From Shewanella sp. OMA3-2 (GTDB lineage: Bacteria; Pseudomonadota; Gammaproteobacteria; Enterobacterales; Shewanellaceae), in the NCBI RefSeq assembly GCF_021513195.1, contig NZ_CP090974.1:3546001-3610000 (forward strand): a DNA stretch of 64,000 nt, read 5' to 3'. The notes beneath the pieces are model-generated. The model saw only the letters and a list, made by a program, of their open reading frames with translations, did not search any database and was not told the origin of the DNA. Within the stretch, counting starts at the first letter, position 1, and each line of letters opens with the position of its first letter. Position numbers and translations under genes: made by a program. This document shows, in pieces, positions 39,837 through 50,051 of the stretch.

Positions 39837-40760
39837 TTAAACTATTGGTAAACGGGTATTGGTTCCCCACTCGGCCCACGAACCATCGTACAAGGCAGAG
39901 TTTTGATGCCCAGATGTTGTTGATGCGAGTATTAAAATACAGGCAGTAATGCCTGAACCACAGCTAAAAATACGTTTCTGGGCCTTATTTTCATCAAGCT
40001 GATTAAAAATAATCTGTAATGCTGCCGATGGCTTTAATCGGACACCATCAAGTACTTGGGCAAAAGGCAGATTAATCGAATAGGGTATATGACCACTTCG
40101 TACCCCAGCTCTTGGCTCTGGCGCTGTACCATTAAAACGGGCTGCCGCTCTAGCATCAAATACCTGTGTTCGGCCTTGAGTACCAGAGCCTTGAGAAGCA
40201 GAACTTGGTAAAACAGAGCTAGAAACGCGAGACTTATTATTAACTGAGCGGTCACTAGTTGAGCAGTCATTTACAGTAGCCAACACACTAGTCGAGTCAC
40301 ACACTAAATCAGCGCGTTGCTGCGCTTTGACATTACCGGTTAGTTCAGGGGTTAAATACTGATTAGCGGTTGGTAGGTTTTCGGCCATCCATTGTGGTAA
40401 CCCGCCATCAAGCACAAATACCTTCTCAAACCCCATCACTTTAAAAGTCCACCAGGCACGTGGCGATGAATAAATGCCCTGGTTGTCATAAATAACTACA
40501 ACACTGTCTTGATTAATACCTAGCTTGCGAGCGGCTTGGGTAAATTGCTCAGCGGTTGGCATTGCATGGGACATCACCGAGTCATGATTAAAGAAGTCTT
40601 GCTCTAAACGCATATTAATAGCATTAGGTATGCACATTAGCCTGTCATAAATTAACGGCTCTTTACCTAATACCATCTCCATACTGGCATCAAGCAAAAT
40701 AACGTTTCTATCATCTAAATGTTCAACCAACCAGGCTGTTGAAACAGTTGAATTACTCAT
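39837..40760 (-). CDS. sseA: 3-mercaptopyruvate/thiosulfate sulfurtransferase with serine-rich insert
   Basis: A 307-residue two-domain rhodanese. Domain 1 has LDAS and VVVIYDNQGIYSSPRAWW; domain 2 has VFDARAAARFNGTAPEPRAG, GHIPYSINLPF and the active-site loop CGSGITAC. The CGSG(I/V)TA loop favours 3-mercaptopyruvate sulfurtransferase. Between the domains, residues about 163-200 form a Ser/Asn/Arg-rich insert that most relatives lack. It overlaps the end of the VanZ-like gene by eight bases. Confidence 0.9.
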   Translation of the reverse strand: MSNSTVSTAWLVEHLDDRNVILLDASMEMVLGKEPLIYDRLMCIPNAINMRLEQDFFNHDSVMSHAMPTAEQFTQAARKLGINQDSVVVIYDNQGIYSSPRAWWTFKVMGFEKVFVLDGGLPQWMAENLPTANQYLTPELTGNVKAQQRADLVCDSTSVLATVNDCSTSDRSVNNKSRVSSSVLPSSASQGSGTQGRTQVFDARAAARFNGTAPEPRAGVRSGHIPYSINLPFAQVLDGVRLKPSAALQIIFNQLDENKAQKRIFSCGSGITACILILASTTSGHQNSALYDGSWAEWGTNTRLPIV

Positions 40761-41175
40761 TATTTTCTCCTTGATGAAAAGACCGCACGTATTTATGCGT
40801 TAACCAGGTGAAGTAGCTGAACAGCATAATACCTACACCATCAGCAGCCAAATCAGCTATATCCAATGTGCGGCGCGGAATAAAACCCTGACTCATCTCC
40901 TCCACCAGCACAAATAATCCGACTAAACAGCTGCCCATATAAAGCGGCAAAGAACCTAATCGAATCGTGTTAAATTGTAAGGTCAAATTGGCTAAATAGG
41001 TTAATACCCCAAATAGTAAGCAATGGCCAACCTTATCGCCATAGGGGATGTGTTTGATAATGTCGAAGAAAATACTGTTGCCACCCGTATTAGCTAAGTA
41101 TATGACCCAAATAATGAATCCCAAAAAAGCACAAGCGGTTATGGTAGCCAGCAGATAAAAATGTTGTTTAAGCAT
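40753..41175 (-). CDS. VanZ-like membrane protein
   Basis: A 140-residue protein starting at MLKQHFYLLATI, with four membrane segments and the VanZ-like core GDKVGHCLLFGVLTYLANL and RTLDIADLAADGVGIMLF. VanZ-type proteins lack a settled function; in some strains they lower teicoplanin or antibiotic sensitivity. It overlaps sseA by eight bases, so both are co-expressed. Confidence 0.85.
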   Translation of the reverse strand: MLKQHFYLLATITACAFLGFIIWVIYLANTGGNSIFFDIIKHIPYGDKVGHCLLFGVLTYLANLTLQFNTIRLGSLPLYMGSCLVGLFVLVEEMSQGFIPRRTLDIADLAADGVGIMLFSYFTWLTHKYVRSFHQGENNE

Positions 41176-41259
41176 TAGCGTCACTTCCTGTGTGGTTCGA
41201 TGCCATCCTAATATACTTTGGCGATATTCTTATGATACTTTTTGATGAATTTCACTTAA

Positions 41260-41298
41260 TAAAAAAGCCCTATGAGCAACACTCAAAGGACTTTTATA
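41260..41298 (-). terminator. terminator after puuC
   Basis: Imperfect stem AAGTCCTTTGAG / CTCATAGGGCTT followed by TTTTTTATT on the minus strand. Confidence 0.7.
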
Positions 41299-41333
41299 CA
41301 GCTTTAATTTACTCGATGCTTATAGCAAAATAG

Positions 41334-42829
41334 TTATAAAACAATCCAGGTAGCTTTGATTTCAGTGTATTTATCAAATGCATGCAATGACTTATCACGG
41401 CCATTACCTGACTGTTTATAGCCGCCAAATGGCGCCGTCATATCACCACCATCGTAATGGTTAATCCATACCATGCCGCTGCGCAAGGCTTTAGCGGTTT
41501 TATGCGCTTTAGAAAGATTTGATGTCCACACACCCGCAGCTAAACCGTAAATGGTGTCATTGGCAATTTTAATCGCTTCATCCATGCCATCAAACTCAAT
41601 GACTGACAATACCGGACCAAAAATTTCTTCACTGGCAATCGTCATTCGATTATTTACCCCAGAAAAAATCGTTGGCTGCACATATACACCGCCAGTGTCA
41701 GCCATGACTTGTTTGCCACCTTGTACTAAGGTAGCACCTTCATCTTCACCCGCTTTAATATAATCAAGTACATTGTTTAATTGCTGTTCATCAACCATAG
41801 CGCCGGTAACTGTGTCGGGATCTAACGGATGGCCTGGCTGCCAAGACTTTAACTCTTCTGCAATCAATTGTATCAGCTCATCTTTAATGCCTGACTCAAC
41901 CAACAAACGCGAGCCTGCGGTACACACTTCACCTTGGTTAAAAGCAATAGCTGACGCTGCGGCTTTTGCTGCGGCTTTTAAATCCGGCGCATCATTAAAT
42001 ACTATGTTAGGGCTTTTGCCACCCGCTTCTAACCAAACGCGTTTCATATTTGATTGGCCAGCGTAAACCATCAATTGCTTAGCAATTTTAGTTGAGCCTG
42101 TGAAAACTAAAGTATCTACGTCCATATGGAGTGCTAACGCAGCACCAACAGTGTGCCCTAAGCCAGGCAATACGTTTAATACGCCTTTTGGAATCCGGCA
42201 TCTAACGCTAATTGCGCCATTCTGATGGCGGTTAAGGGAGACTTTTCTGAAGGCTTTAATATGACACTGTTACCCGTTGCTAACGCTGGACCTAATTTCC
42301 AGCACGCCATAATCATCGGGAAATTCCAAGGCACAATCGCGGCAACCACACCCACTGGCTCACGGGTAATCATGCCGATTTCATTATGTGCTGTTGGTGC
42401 AATTTCATCATAAATCTTATCAATGGCTTCACCACACCAGCGAATAGCACGGGCTGCGCCCGCAACATCAACCGATTTAGCAAACTGAATTGGCTTCCCC
42501 ATATCTAGCGTTTCTAACAGCGCTAACTCATCGGCATTTTGTTCTAATAAGTCTGCAAAACGGATCATAATTGCTTTACGTTTTACTGGTGCTAATTGTG
42601 ACCAAGTACCCGCTTCAAAAACCGCTTTACCATTAGCAACCGCTTTATTTGCGTCAATGTAATCGCAACTGGCGACCTTGACCAACAATCGACCGTCAAT
42701 TGGACTAATACAATCAAATGTTTCACCTGAATGTGCGGCTTGATACTCACCATTAATCATGGCGTTGCCATTAATAGCGATACTTTCTGCGAGTTGTTCC
42801 CATTCGTTACGATTTGTTGGAGAGCTCAT
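41334..42829 (-). CDS. puuC: gamma-glutamyl-GABA-aldehyde dehydrogenase PuuC (one-base frameshift)
   Basis: Oxidises gamma-glutamyl-gamma-aminobutyraldehyde to gamma-glutamyl-GABA (and other aldehydes) with NAD+. The N-terminal part has WNFPMIMACWKLGPALATGN; the second has FTGSTKIAKQL, ELGGKSP-like EAGGKSPNIV, and the catalytic cysteine in NQGEVCTAGSRL, with EEIFGPVLSV. The frames join when one G is added at 42190-42191, giving LDAGFPKGVLNVLPGLGHTVG and 498 residues. The gene lies apart from the other puu genes but on the same strand. It is divergent from the beta-alanine genes. Confidence 0.92.
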
Positions 42830-43012
42830 TGTTACCTCGTCATCCTATATATGCATGCTTAGCTGATTACTTAAAAAAAGTCGCCAAACAACTTGGCTGT
42901 AATTATACGCTGTAATCGATACTTCAAATTATGCTTAACCGCTAAAGATTTCAATATATTTTACAAAAATGTCCAATTTACTTTAATTTTTTACTAAAAA
43001 TGCTTTCGTGTT

Positions 43013-43031
43013 CGTTATATTTGATATAACG
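43013..43031. promoter_or_regulatory. perfect 8+3+8 palindrome in the puuC/aminotransferase gap
   Basis: CGTTATAT, spacer TTG, ATATAACG: a perfect inverted repeat 91 bp upstream of the plus-strand aminotransferase start and 184 bp upstream of puuC. The shape fits the operator of a dimeric regulator. Which regulator binds is unknown. Confidence 0.5.
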
Positions 43032-43121
43032 TAGCAAATATTGACCACCCTGTAGATTTATTGATCATATACAAAGACCTCCTAATGAGTCATATGGAGC
43101 CTTAAGCATAAGGATTTAGTA

Positions 43122-44471
43122 ATGCCACAAACGTCGCCTCAAGCAATCAATGCCCAAACATCAACACCAGAAATGGCAAATTACTGGATGCCTTTTACTG
43201 CCAATAAACAGTTTAAAGCTAATCCAAGAATATTGACTCATGCTAAAGGAATGTATTACACCGATGATCACGGTCAAGCCATATTAGATGGTACTGCGGG
43301 GTTGTGGTGCTGTAATGCCGGTCATGGTCGCCAAGAAATATCAGAAGCGGTCAGCAAACAAATTACCCAAATGGATTACGCTCCCTCATTTCAGGTCAGT
43401 CATCATTTGCCATTTGAACTGGCGAATAGAATAGCCGAGTTAGCGCCTGCAGGCTTAGATAAAGTCTTTTTTACCAACTCAGGTTCAGAGTCGGTAGACA
43501 CAGCCTTAAAAATGGCCTTGTGCTATCACCGCGCTAATGGTCAACCAACACGCACTCGTTTTATCGGCCGAGAGCTGGGTTATCACGGTGTCGGTTTTGG
43601 CGGTATTTCTGTTGGCGGCATTGGCAATAATCGTAAAACCTTTCATGGCCAGCTGTTACAGGGAGTTGATCATCTGCCTCACACTTTAGACATTCACAAT
43701 AATGCTTTTTCTCGAGGTCTGCCAAAACATGGCATCGAAAAAGCAGAAATTTTAGAGCAACTTGTCACCTTGCACGGTGCAGAGAACATTGCCGCTGTAA
43801 TTGTTGAACCAATGTCAGGATCGGCTGGGGTTATTTTACCGCCAGATGGCTATTTAAAGCGCCTACGTGAGATTACACAAAAGCACGGTATTTTATTGAT
43901 TTTTGATGAAGTCATTACCGGATTTGGTCGACTAGGTTCAGCGTTTGCTAGTGACTTTTGGCAGGTTACCCCAGATATAATCACTACCGCTAAAGCAATC
44001 AATAACGGCGCGATCCCCATGGGTGCGGTCATTGTCAGTAACAGCCTTCATGACACTTGCATGCAAGGTCCTGACAATATGATTGAATTTTTCCACGGCT
44101 ATACCTACTCTGGCCATCCAGTAGCAGCAGCATCCGCTTTAGCAACATTGAATATATATCAACAAGAAAATCTTTTTCAGCGCGCAAAAGACTTAAGCCA
44201 ATATTTTGAAGATGCGGTGCACAGTTTAAAAGGCCTGCCTAATATTATCGACATCCGCAATATTGGCTTAGTCGCTGGCATTCAATTTTCCCCCAGCGAT
44301 AAAGGGGCCGGAAAACGCGGTTATGACATTTTTGATCGCTGTTTTAGACAAGGGACATTAATCAGGGCAACGGGCGATATCTTAGCCTTGTCACCTCCTT
44401 TAATTGTCGAAAAGTCACAAATTGATGACATGGTAAACAGCCTAACCGATGCAATTCATGCGGTAGGTTAA
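43122..44471 (+). CDS. omega-amino acid (beta-alanine):pyruvate aminotransferase
   Basis: A 449-residue class III PLP aminotransferase. Features are YWMPFTANKQF at the N-terminus, GTAGLWCCNAGHGR, FFTNSGSESVDTALKMAL, YHGVGFGGISVGG, the cofactor aspartate in LIFDEVITGFGRLG, and the lysine in ITTAKAINNGAIPMGA. The N-terminal motif and length match beta-alanine:pyruvate aminotransferases. With the adjacent malonate-semialdehyde dehydrogenase (86 bp downstream), it would turn beta-alanine into acetyl-CoA. Other omega-amines, such as polyamine products, are possible substrates. It resembles BauA of Pseudomonas. Confidence 0.88.
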   Translation: MPQTSPQAINAQTSTPEMANYWMPFTANKQFKANPRILTHAKGMYYTDDHGQAILDGTAGLWCCNAGHGRQEISEAVSKQITQMDYAPSFQVSHHLPFELANRIAELAPAGLDKVFFTNSGSESVDTALKMALCYHRANGQPTRTRFIGRELGYHGVGFGGISVGGIGNNRKTFHGQLLQGVDHLPHTLDIHNNAFSRGLPKHGIEKAEILEQLVTLHGAENIAAVIVEPMSGSAGVILPPDGYLKRLREITQKHGILLIFDEVITGFGRLGSAFASDFWQVTPDIITTAKAINNGAIPMGAVIVSNSLHDTCMQGPDNMIEFFHGYTYSGHPVAAASALATLNIYQQENLFQRAKDLSQYFEDAVHSLKGLPNIIDIRNIGLVAGIQFSPSDKGAGKRGYDIFDRCFRQGTLIRATGDILALSPPLIVEKSQIDDMVNSLTDAIHAVG

Positions 44472-44557
44472 TACGAATCTAAGCGGCTATCAATGTAACG
44501 TCAACAACAAATATAAATTCAATATTCACTTTAATCTATTAATGCAAAAGGTTTTTT

Positions 44558-46054
44558 ATGCTCACTCTATCTCATTATGTCAATGGCAAGCACACACAAG
44601 TAAGTCAGCGCCAGCAAGCTATTTATGAACCTGCCAACGGCGAATTACGTGGCCATGTGTCATTAGCGTGTGAGCAAGAAGTTTGTGATGCCATACAAGT
44701 AGCAAAACAGGCGTATCAAACTTGGTCACAGGTGACACCACTCAATCGCGCCCGTGTACTGTTCAAGTTTAAAGCCTTAATGGAGCAAAACATTGATGAA
44801 CTAGCGGAGTTAATCACTCGCGAGCACGGCAAAGTATTAGAAGATGCCAAAGGCGAATTAGTCCAGGGATTAGAAGTGGTCGAATTTGCCTGTGGTATTC
44901 CACACTTACTAAAAGGTGAACACACCCAACAAGTGGGTGGCGGTGTTGACGCTTGGACAGTAAACCAGTCTTTAGGAGTTGTGGCCGGTATCGCGCCGTT
45001 TAACTTCCTGGTCATGGTGCCAATGTGGATGTTCCCTATTGCCATTGCTTGCGGTAACAGTTTCATCATGAAGCCATCAGAGAAAGATCCTAGCTCAGTA
45101 TTACGTATGGCGGAATTGCTCACCGAAGCGGGTTTACCTGATGGAGTATTTAACGTAATTAATGGCGATAAAGAAGCCGTTGATACCCTACTGACTCATC
45201 CAGATGTTCAAGCGGTTAGTTTTGTTGGCTCTACCCCAATTGCCGAATACATTTACAGTACAGCATCTGCCCACGGTAAACGTGTACAGGCATTAGGTGG
45301 CGCTAAAAACCACATGTTATTAATGCCTGATGCCGATTTAGATCAAGCGGTAAAAGCCTTAATGGGGGCTGCTTATGGCAGTGCTGGCGAACGCTGTATG
45401 GCCATTTCAGTCGTATTAGCTGTGGGTGACAGCGGCGATAAGCTTGTTAATGCATTATTACCTCAAATTGAAAAGCTAAAAATCGGTAACGGTTTGACCC
45501 CAGAAATGGACATGGGGCCATTGATTTCATCTCAGCACCTTCAAAAAGTGCGCGACTATGTTGAACAAGGCGTGGCTGAAGGTGCAACCCTGATTGCTGA
45601 TGGCAGAAATTTATCGGTTAAAGATCAGCAACAGGGCTACTTTCTAGGAGCCTGTTTATTCGATAACGTCACCCCAGAGATGACCATTTATCAACAAGAA
45701 ATTTTTGGTCCTGTTTTAGCCATAGTTCGCGTAAAAGATTATGCCCAAGCCCTTAACCTGATTAACAAACACGAGTTTGGCAATGGCACCGCCATTTTCA
45801 CTCAAAACGGTGAAGTGGCAAGACACTTCTGCCACCATGTTGAAGTCGGTATGGTTGGGGTTAACGTGCCTATACCTGTGCCAATGGCGTTCCATAGTTT
45901 TGGTGGCTGGAAGCGTTCACTGTTTGGCCCATTACATATGCATGGACCTGATGGAGTCCGCTTTTACACCAAGCGTAAAGCCATAACCGCAAGATGGCCA
46001 AAAGCCGCAGTAGTGAGTGAAGGTTCGGCGTTTATTATGCCAACGATGAACTAA
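44558..46054 (+). CDS. CoA-acylating malonate/methylmalonate-semialdehyde dehydrogenase
   Basis: A 498-residue aldehyde dehydrogenase of the MmsA type. PFNFLVMVPMWMFPIAIACG and LGGAKNHMLLMPDADLDQ replace the ordinary ELGGK motif, and the catalytic cysteine is in GSAGERCMAISV. These enzymes decarboxylate and convert malonate semialdehyde (or the methyl form) with NAD+ and CoA to acetyl-CoA (propionyl-CoA). The adjacent aminotransferase gives malonate semialdehyde from beta-alanine, so that substrate is favoured. MmsA/IolA/BauC roles cannot be separated from sequence. Confidence 0.9.
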   Translation: MLTLSHYVNGKHTQVSQRQQAIYEPANGELRGHVSLACEQEVCDAIQVAKQAYQTWSQVTPLNRARVLFKFKALMEQNIDELAELITREHGKVLEDAKGELVQGLEVVEFACGIPHLLKGEHTQQVGGGVDAWTVNQSLGVVAGIAPFNFLVMVPMWMFPIAIACGNSFIMKPSEKDPSSVLRMAELLTEAGLPDGVFNVINGDKEAVDTLLTHPDVQAVSFVGSTPIAEYIYSTASAHGKRVQALGGAKNHMLLMPDADLDQAVKALMGAAYGSAGERCMAISVVLAVGDSGDKLVNALLPQIEKLKIGNGLTPEMDMGPLISSQHLQKVRDYVEQGVAEGATLIADGRNLSVKDQQQGYFLGACLFDNVTPEMTIYQQEIFGPVLAIVRVKDYAQALNLINKHEFGNGTAIFTQNGEVARHFCHHVEVGMVGVNVPIPVPMAFHSFGGWKRSLFGPLHMHGPDGVRFYTKRKAITARWPKAAVVSEGSAFIMPTMN

Positions 46055-46070
46055 AAATTGGTGAGCAAAA

Positions 46071-46436
46071 ATGACTAAACTGATTAAAGATATACAAAGC
46101 TTGGCGACCTCTACTGCTGGAATAGATCAATACCATCTTGCTGATGAGAAAAGGCTGCAAGGCAACCCGTTACAGAGCGTGCAAAACCATTATGCCAGTC
46201 CTTGTTCGCAGTTCAATGTAGGCGTATGGCAAAGCGAAGCTGGATGCTGGAACGTGCAATATACCGAACACGAATACTGTGACATTCTTGAGGGGACTAG
46301 CATAATTAGTGACAAAGATGGTGTGCAGCTTACTGTTAATGCTGGTGACAAATTTGTTATCCCTGCTGGATTTATAGGGACTTGGGAGGTTATTGGGCAT
46401 TGTAAAAAGGTGTACGTTATCTTTGAAGCCCAATAA
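46071..46436 (+). CDS. cupin (DUF861-type) protein
   Basis: A 121-residue single-domain cupin. The EH..Y.DILEG (TEHEYCDILEGTSIIS) and the second motif VNAGDKFVIPAGFIGTWEV form the barrel, as in the DUF861/(S)-ureidoglycine aminohydrolase-like group. It starts 16 bp after the mmsA-type gene and so belongs to the same transcript. A role as sensor or small-molecule enzyme of beta-alanine or amine catabolism is a guess from position. Confidence 0.82.
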   Translation: MTKLIKDIQSLATSTAGIDQYHLADEKRLQGNPLQSVQNHYASPCSQFNVGVWQSEAGCWNVQYTEHEYCDILEGTSIISDKDGVQLTVNAGDKFVIPAGFIGTWEVIGHCKKVYVIFEAQ

Positions 46437-46648
46437 ATATCTCATCAAGGTTTGCATGGCTAACCCTGTAAAAAATATCTTGCAATAAATATTAAAATGG
46501 TTCAAAAATAGTACAAACAATTCAAGATGTGATGTACCTGTAACATCCGCCACGGAGTATAAAACCAAAACGCGTGTTTTGGGCAAAGTTGGCAGCACCA
46601 GTTTTACCCTACAAAACTGAGCATATAATTATAATTGGAGAAGATATC

Positions 46649-47371
46649 GTGTCTAAAACATTCACAAAAACAAGACTAGCGCTATTGGCCGGCCTCACCC
46701 TCTCAGCTTCTGTGCTTGCAACTTCTGCACAGGCTGAACTCTCTGGTGAAGTGTCACTTACAAACGACTATCGCTTTCGCGGTATATCTCAAACAGCTGG
46801 TGATCCAGCATTACAAGCAGGCGTAGATTGGAGCGCAGAAAATGGCTTCTTCGTAGGCGCTTGGGCAAGTAACATCGACTTTGATGAAGAAGATTATAAT
46901 GGCCCAGATATAGAACTGGATATTTATGCCGGTTATTACGGCGAAATAAACGACAACACTAGCTGGGATGTCACCTTGTATCGTTATAACTACCCAGGTG
47001 ATAGTGAACTCGATTATCTAGAGGCTACTGTAGGTGTAGATTTTAGCGGTTTTAGAGCCGCTTATTGGTATACCAATGATTATAGTGGCAGTGATTTAGA
47101 CTTACATTACATGGAGCTAAATTACGGCTGGGAATTCACTGAAAACTGGAGCCTAGATGTACATTACGGTTATAACTTTGGCGATGCATTAGATGATGGC
47201 GAAGGCTTTGATAGCTACTCTGATTACTCTGTTGGCGTATCAACAGAAGTGGCTGGGTTTGGCCTATCTCTGGCTTATCTAATGACAGATCTAGATGGTG
47301 ATAATGAAGTGAATGATGGTGTGTTCAAAACTAAAGACACCTTCCTTGCATCTGTAAGCTACGCATTCTAA
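46649..47371 (+). CDS. TorF-family putative porin
   Basis: A 240-residue outer-membrane protein. The GTG at 46649 is chosen because GGAG lies just upstream and it directly begins the signal peptide SKTFTKTRLALLAGLTLSAS, cleaved near AQA-ELSG. The mature chain begins GEVSLTNDYRFRGISQT, the TIGR02001/TorF signature. Alternating aromatic strands (YAGYYGE, YWYTNDYSG) and a C-terminal ASVSYAF ending in Phe mark a beta barrel. Substrate is unknown. Many acidic repeats lie in the loops. Confidence 0.9.
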   Translation: MSKTFTKTRLALLAGLTLSASVLATSAQAELSGEVSLTNDYRFRGISQTAGDPALQAGVDWSAENGFFVGAWASNIDFDEEDYNGPDIELDIYAGYYGEINDNTSWDVTLYRYNYPGDSELDYLEATVGVDFSGFRAAYWYTNDYSGSDLDLHYMELNYGWEFTENWSLDVHYGYNFGDALDDGEGFDSYSDYSVGVSTEVAGFGLSLAYLMTDLDGDNEVNDGVFKTKDTFLASVSYAF

Positions 47372-47390
47372 AACAGATTAAGTCCTTTAT

Positions 47391-47423
47391 AAAAAAGCTT
47401 ACTCAATTGAGTAAGCTTTTTTG
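47391..47423. terminator. bidirectional terminator between the porin and proA
   Basis: Perfect stem AAAAAAGCTTACTCA / TGAGTAAGCTTTTTT with a short loop between two convergent genes. Confidence 0.9.
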
Positions 47424-47452
47424 ATCTTTGCCTTAGATTGAGCTGACGTGAG

Positions 47453-48751
47453 TTATTTTCGGCTAGTATAATCACCCCAGGCTAACCATTTATACGTGGT
47501 TAACGCATCCAATGCCATTGGCCCACGGGCATGTAGCTTCTGGGTACTTACCGCTACTTCCGCACCTAAGCCAAATTGAGAGCCATCAGTAAAACGCGTG
47601 CTGGCATTAACATACACAGCAGCAGAATCAACTTGATTCATAAAGTAACTGGCCGCATGAATATCATCGGTTAAAATCGCTTCAGAATGTCCACTTGAAT
47701 ATTGACGAATATGACTAATTGCCCCATCAATATTATCAACCACTCTAATGCCTAAAGTTAAAGATAACCACTCGGTTGAAAACGATTCATCATCTGCAGC
47801 GTTAACATCAAAACCTAAGCCATCTAAATACTGTTGAGCTTGATCACAGGCGTAAAATCTCACCCCAAGGCTATGTAAATGGGCTGCCACTTTAGGCACA
47901 AACTCACTGGCAATGGCTTGGTCAACTAATAAGGTATCAAGGGCGTTGCACACGGTTGGTCGTTGCACTTTCGCGTTGGCGATCACATCTATCGCACGAC
48001 TAAGGTCAGCACCTTTATCCACCAGTAAATGGCAAATACCAATCCCGCCAAGAATCACCGGAATACTCGATTGCTCAGCGCATAAACGCTGTAAAGTATG
48101 GCCGCCGCGAGGAATGATCATATCGACATATTTATCTAAGCGCAGTAAACCACTCACAATAGCGCGCTCAGGCGAATCAATCAGTTGAACAGCACCTTGG
48201 GGTAAATTCAAACTGGTTAATGCCCCACGGATCACGTCACTTAAGACTTTATTTGATTCGATGGTTTCTTTGCCGCCACGTAAAATTACCGCATTACCGG
48301 TTTTTAACGCTAATACCGCAATATCGACAGTCACATTCGGCCGCGCTTCATAAATCACCCCAACAACGCCAAGCGGTACGCTACGCTGAGTCAGTCGTAA
48401 TCCATTATCAAGTAACTGACTTGCCGCTTCTTTTCCTATAGGGTCGGCTAATGCGATAACATTATCAATGTCGCCAATAATGCCCGCTAAGCGACCTTCA
48501 TCAAGCATTAAGCGATCGATCATAGCATCGGTTAACCCATTGGCTTTAGCGGCGATAACATCTTTAGCATTGGCGGCTAAAATAACCTCTGCATGCTCAG
48601 CGAGTTTCTGGCTAATGGTTTGTAACAGGTGGTTTTTTTGTTTTGAAGATAAATTAGCCAATGTAAAACTGGCCGCTTTAGCTTGTTGACCTAAATTAAC
48701 CAGATACTCATTAACTTGATCTTGTTTTGCTGACTCTTTATTAGCTGACAT
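47453..48751 (-). CDS. proA: gamma-glutamyl phosphate reductase ProA
   Basis: A 432-residue NADPH enzyme that reduces gamma-glutamyl phosphate to glutamate-5-semialdehyde in proline synthesis. Motifs are [31 protein letters not shown], and the catalytic cysteine in [13 protein letters not shown]. It overlaps proB by eleven bases; the pair is an operon whose products work in sequence. Confidence 0.96.
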   Translation of the reverse strand: MSANKESAKQDQVNEYLVNLGQQAKAASFTLANLSSKQKNHLLQTISQKLAEHAEVILAANAKDVIAAKANGLTDAMIDRLMLDEGRLAGIIGDIDNVIALADPIGKEAASQLLDNGLRLTQRSVPLGVVGVIYEARPNVTVDIAVLALKTGNAVILRGGKETIESNKVLSDVIRGALTSLNLPQGAVQLIDSPERAIVSGLLRLDKYVDMIIPRGGHTLQRLCAEQSSIPVILGGIGICHLLVDKGADLSRAIDVIANAKVQRPTVCNALDTLLVDQAIASEFVPKVAAHLHSLGVRFYACDQAQQYLDGLGFDVNAADDESFSTEWLSLTLGIRVVDNIDGAISHIRQYSSGHSEAILTDDIHAASYFMNQVDSAAVYVNASTRFTDGSQFGLGAEVAVSTQKLHARGPMALDALTTYKWLAWGDYTSRK

Positions 48752-49871
48752 GTACTGTTTCCTTGTTTTCTAATACCACCATATCATTACGATGAACGGC
48801 GGCATCACCATAGTCATAACCTAAAATATGCTCGATTTCATTGGAATGCTTACCGCAAATTTTACGTAAATCAGCGGCGCAATATCGGCTAATTCCTTTA
48901 CCCAACACTTTTGCCTGTGTGTTAACGATTAACACAGTTGCGCCACGCTCAAAATCACCTTCAATACGGGTAATGCCTTTAGATAATAAGCTGCGACCAC
49001 TTTCAATAACTGCTGTGGCGGCGCCTTGATCAATATACAGTTTCCCCCGAGTCGCTGGACCTGCCAAAATCCACTGTTTACGACTTTCTAATGGCGTATC
49101 AATAGCACTAAAATGAGTGCCAACAGACTCACGCATAGCCACTTTATTGATCACATCAGGATGATGCCCAGAAGCGATAACCACCTCAATTCCCGCACGC
49201 CTGGCAATATCTGCAGCCTCAAGCTTAGTGGCCATACCGCCTGTACCTAAACCCGAAACTGAACCACCGGCTAATAAACGTAAACTATCGTCGATATTGA
49301 CCACTTGCTTAATTAACTGTGCGTTAGGGTTAGTACGCGGGTCGGCATCAAATAAGCCTTTTTGATCGGTCAGTAAAATCAATAAATCAGCATCACAAAG
49401 TAATGCCGCTCGTGCCGATAAGTTGTCATTATCGCCAACCTTAATCTCATTGGTTGCCACGGCATCATTTTCATTAATAATGGGAATTATATTGTTATCC
49501 AATAATGCATTTAAGGTATCGCGGGCATTCAAATAGCGTTCGCGGTCTTGTAGATCGGCGCGCGTCAGCAACAATTGCCCCACGTGCAAACCGTACAAGC
49601 TAAACAGTTGTGACCATGCCAGAATTAATTGGCTTTGTCCCACCGCGGCAAGTAACTGTTTATGCGCCATGGTATCGGGCAAAATGGGGTATTGTAGATG
49701 TTCACGTCCAGCGGCTATTGCGCCTGAAGTACATAACACCACTTCAACACCCGATTTCATTAAATAAGCCATTTGTCTGGCCAACTCAACCATGTGTGCT
49801 TTATCTAATTTTTTGCTGCCAGAAGTCAGTACACTGGTGCCTAACTTCACTACCACGCGGCGATAACCCAT
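48741..49871 (-). CDS. proB: glutamate 5-kinase ProB
   Basis: A 376-residue kinase. The amino-acid kinase domain begins [14 protein letters not shown], with [27 protein letters not shown] and [12 protein letters not shown] (phosphate loop), and a C-terminal PUA domain from about residue 275. It phosphorylates glutamate and is the proline-inhibited first step of the pathway. It is the first gene of proBA. Confidence 0.96.
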   Translation of the reverse strand: MGYRRVVVKLGTSVLTSGSKKLDKAHMVELARQMAYLMKSGVEVVLCTSGAIAAGREHLQYPILPDTMAHKQLLAAVGQSQLILAWSQLFSLYGLHVGQLLLTRADLQDRERYLNARDTLNALLDNNIIPIINENDAVATNEIKVGDNDNLSARAALLCDADLLILLTDQKGLFDADPRTNPNAQLIKQVVNIDDSLRLLAGGSVSGLGTGGMATKLEAADIARRAGIEVVIASGHHPDVINKVAMRESVGTHFSAIDTPLESRKQWILAGPATRGKLYIDQGAATAVIESGRSLLSKGITRIEGDFERGATVLIVNTQAKVLGKGISRYCAADLRKICGKHSNEIEHILGYDYGDAAVHRNDMVVLENKETVHVS

Positions 49872-49995
49872 TTAAGCTTCTCTCAAATTTGATTGATAAA
49901 TAGTACAAGCTATTTTTATACCCAATTCGTTACACAATTCCTAGATAAAGCTGCATTTGAATCAGCTTAAATGAATTTAATTCGATATAAGCAAT

Positions 49996-50026
49996 AAAAA
50001 AGGGCTATGCATTGCATAACCCTTAA
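49996..50026 (-). terminator. terminator after the purine permease gene
   Basis: Stem AAGGGTTATGC / GCATAGCCCTT followed by TTTTTATTGC on the minus strand. Confidence 0.8.
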
Positions 50027-50051
50027 TTAACATGGCTCGACTTACACGACA

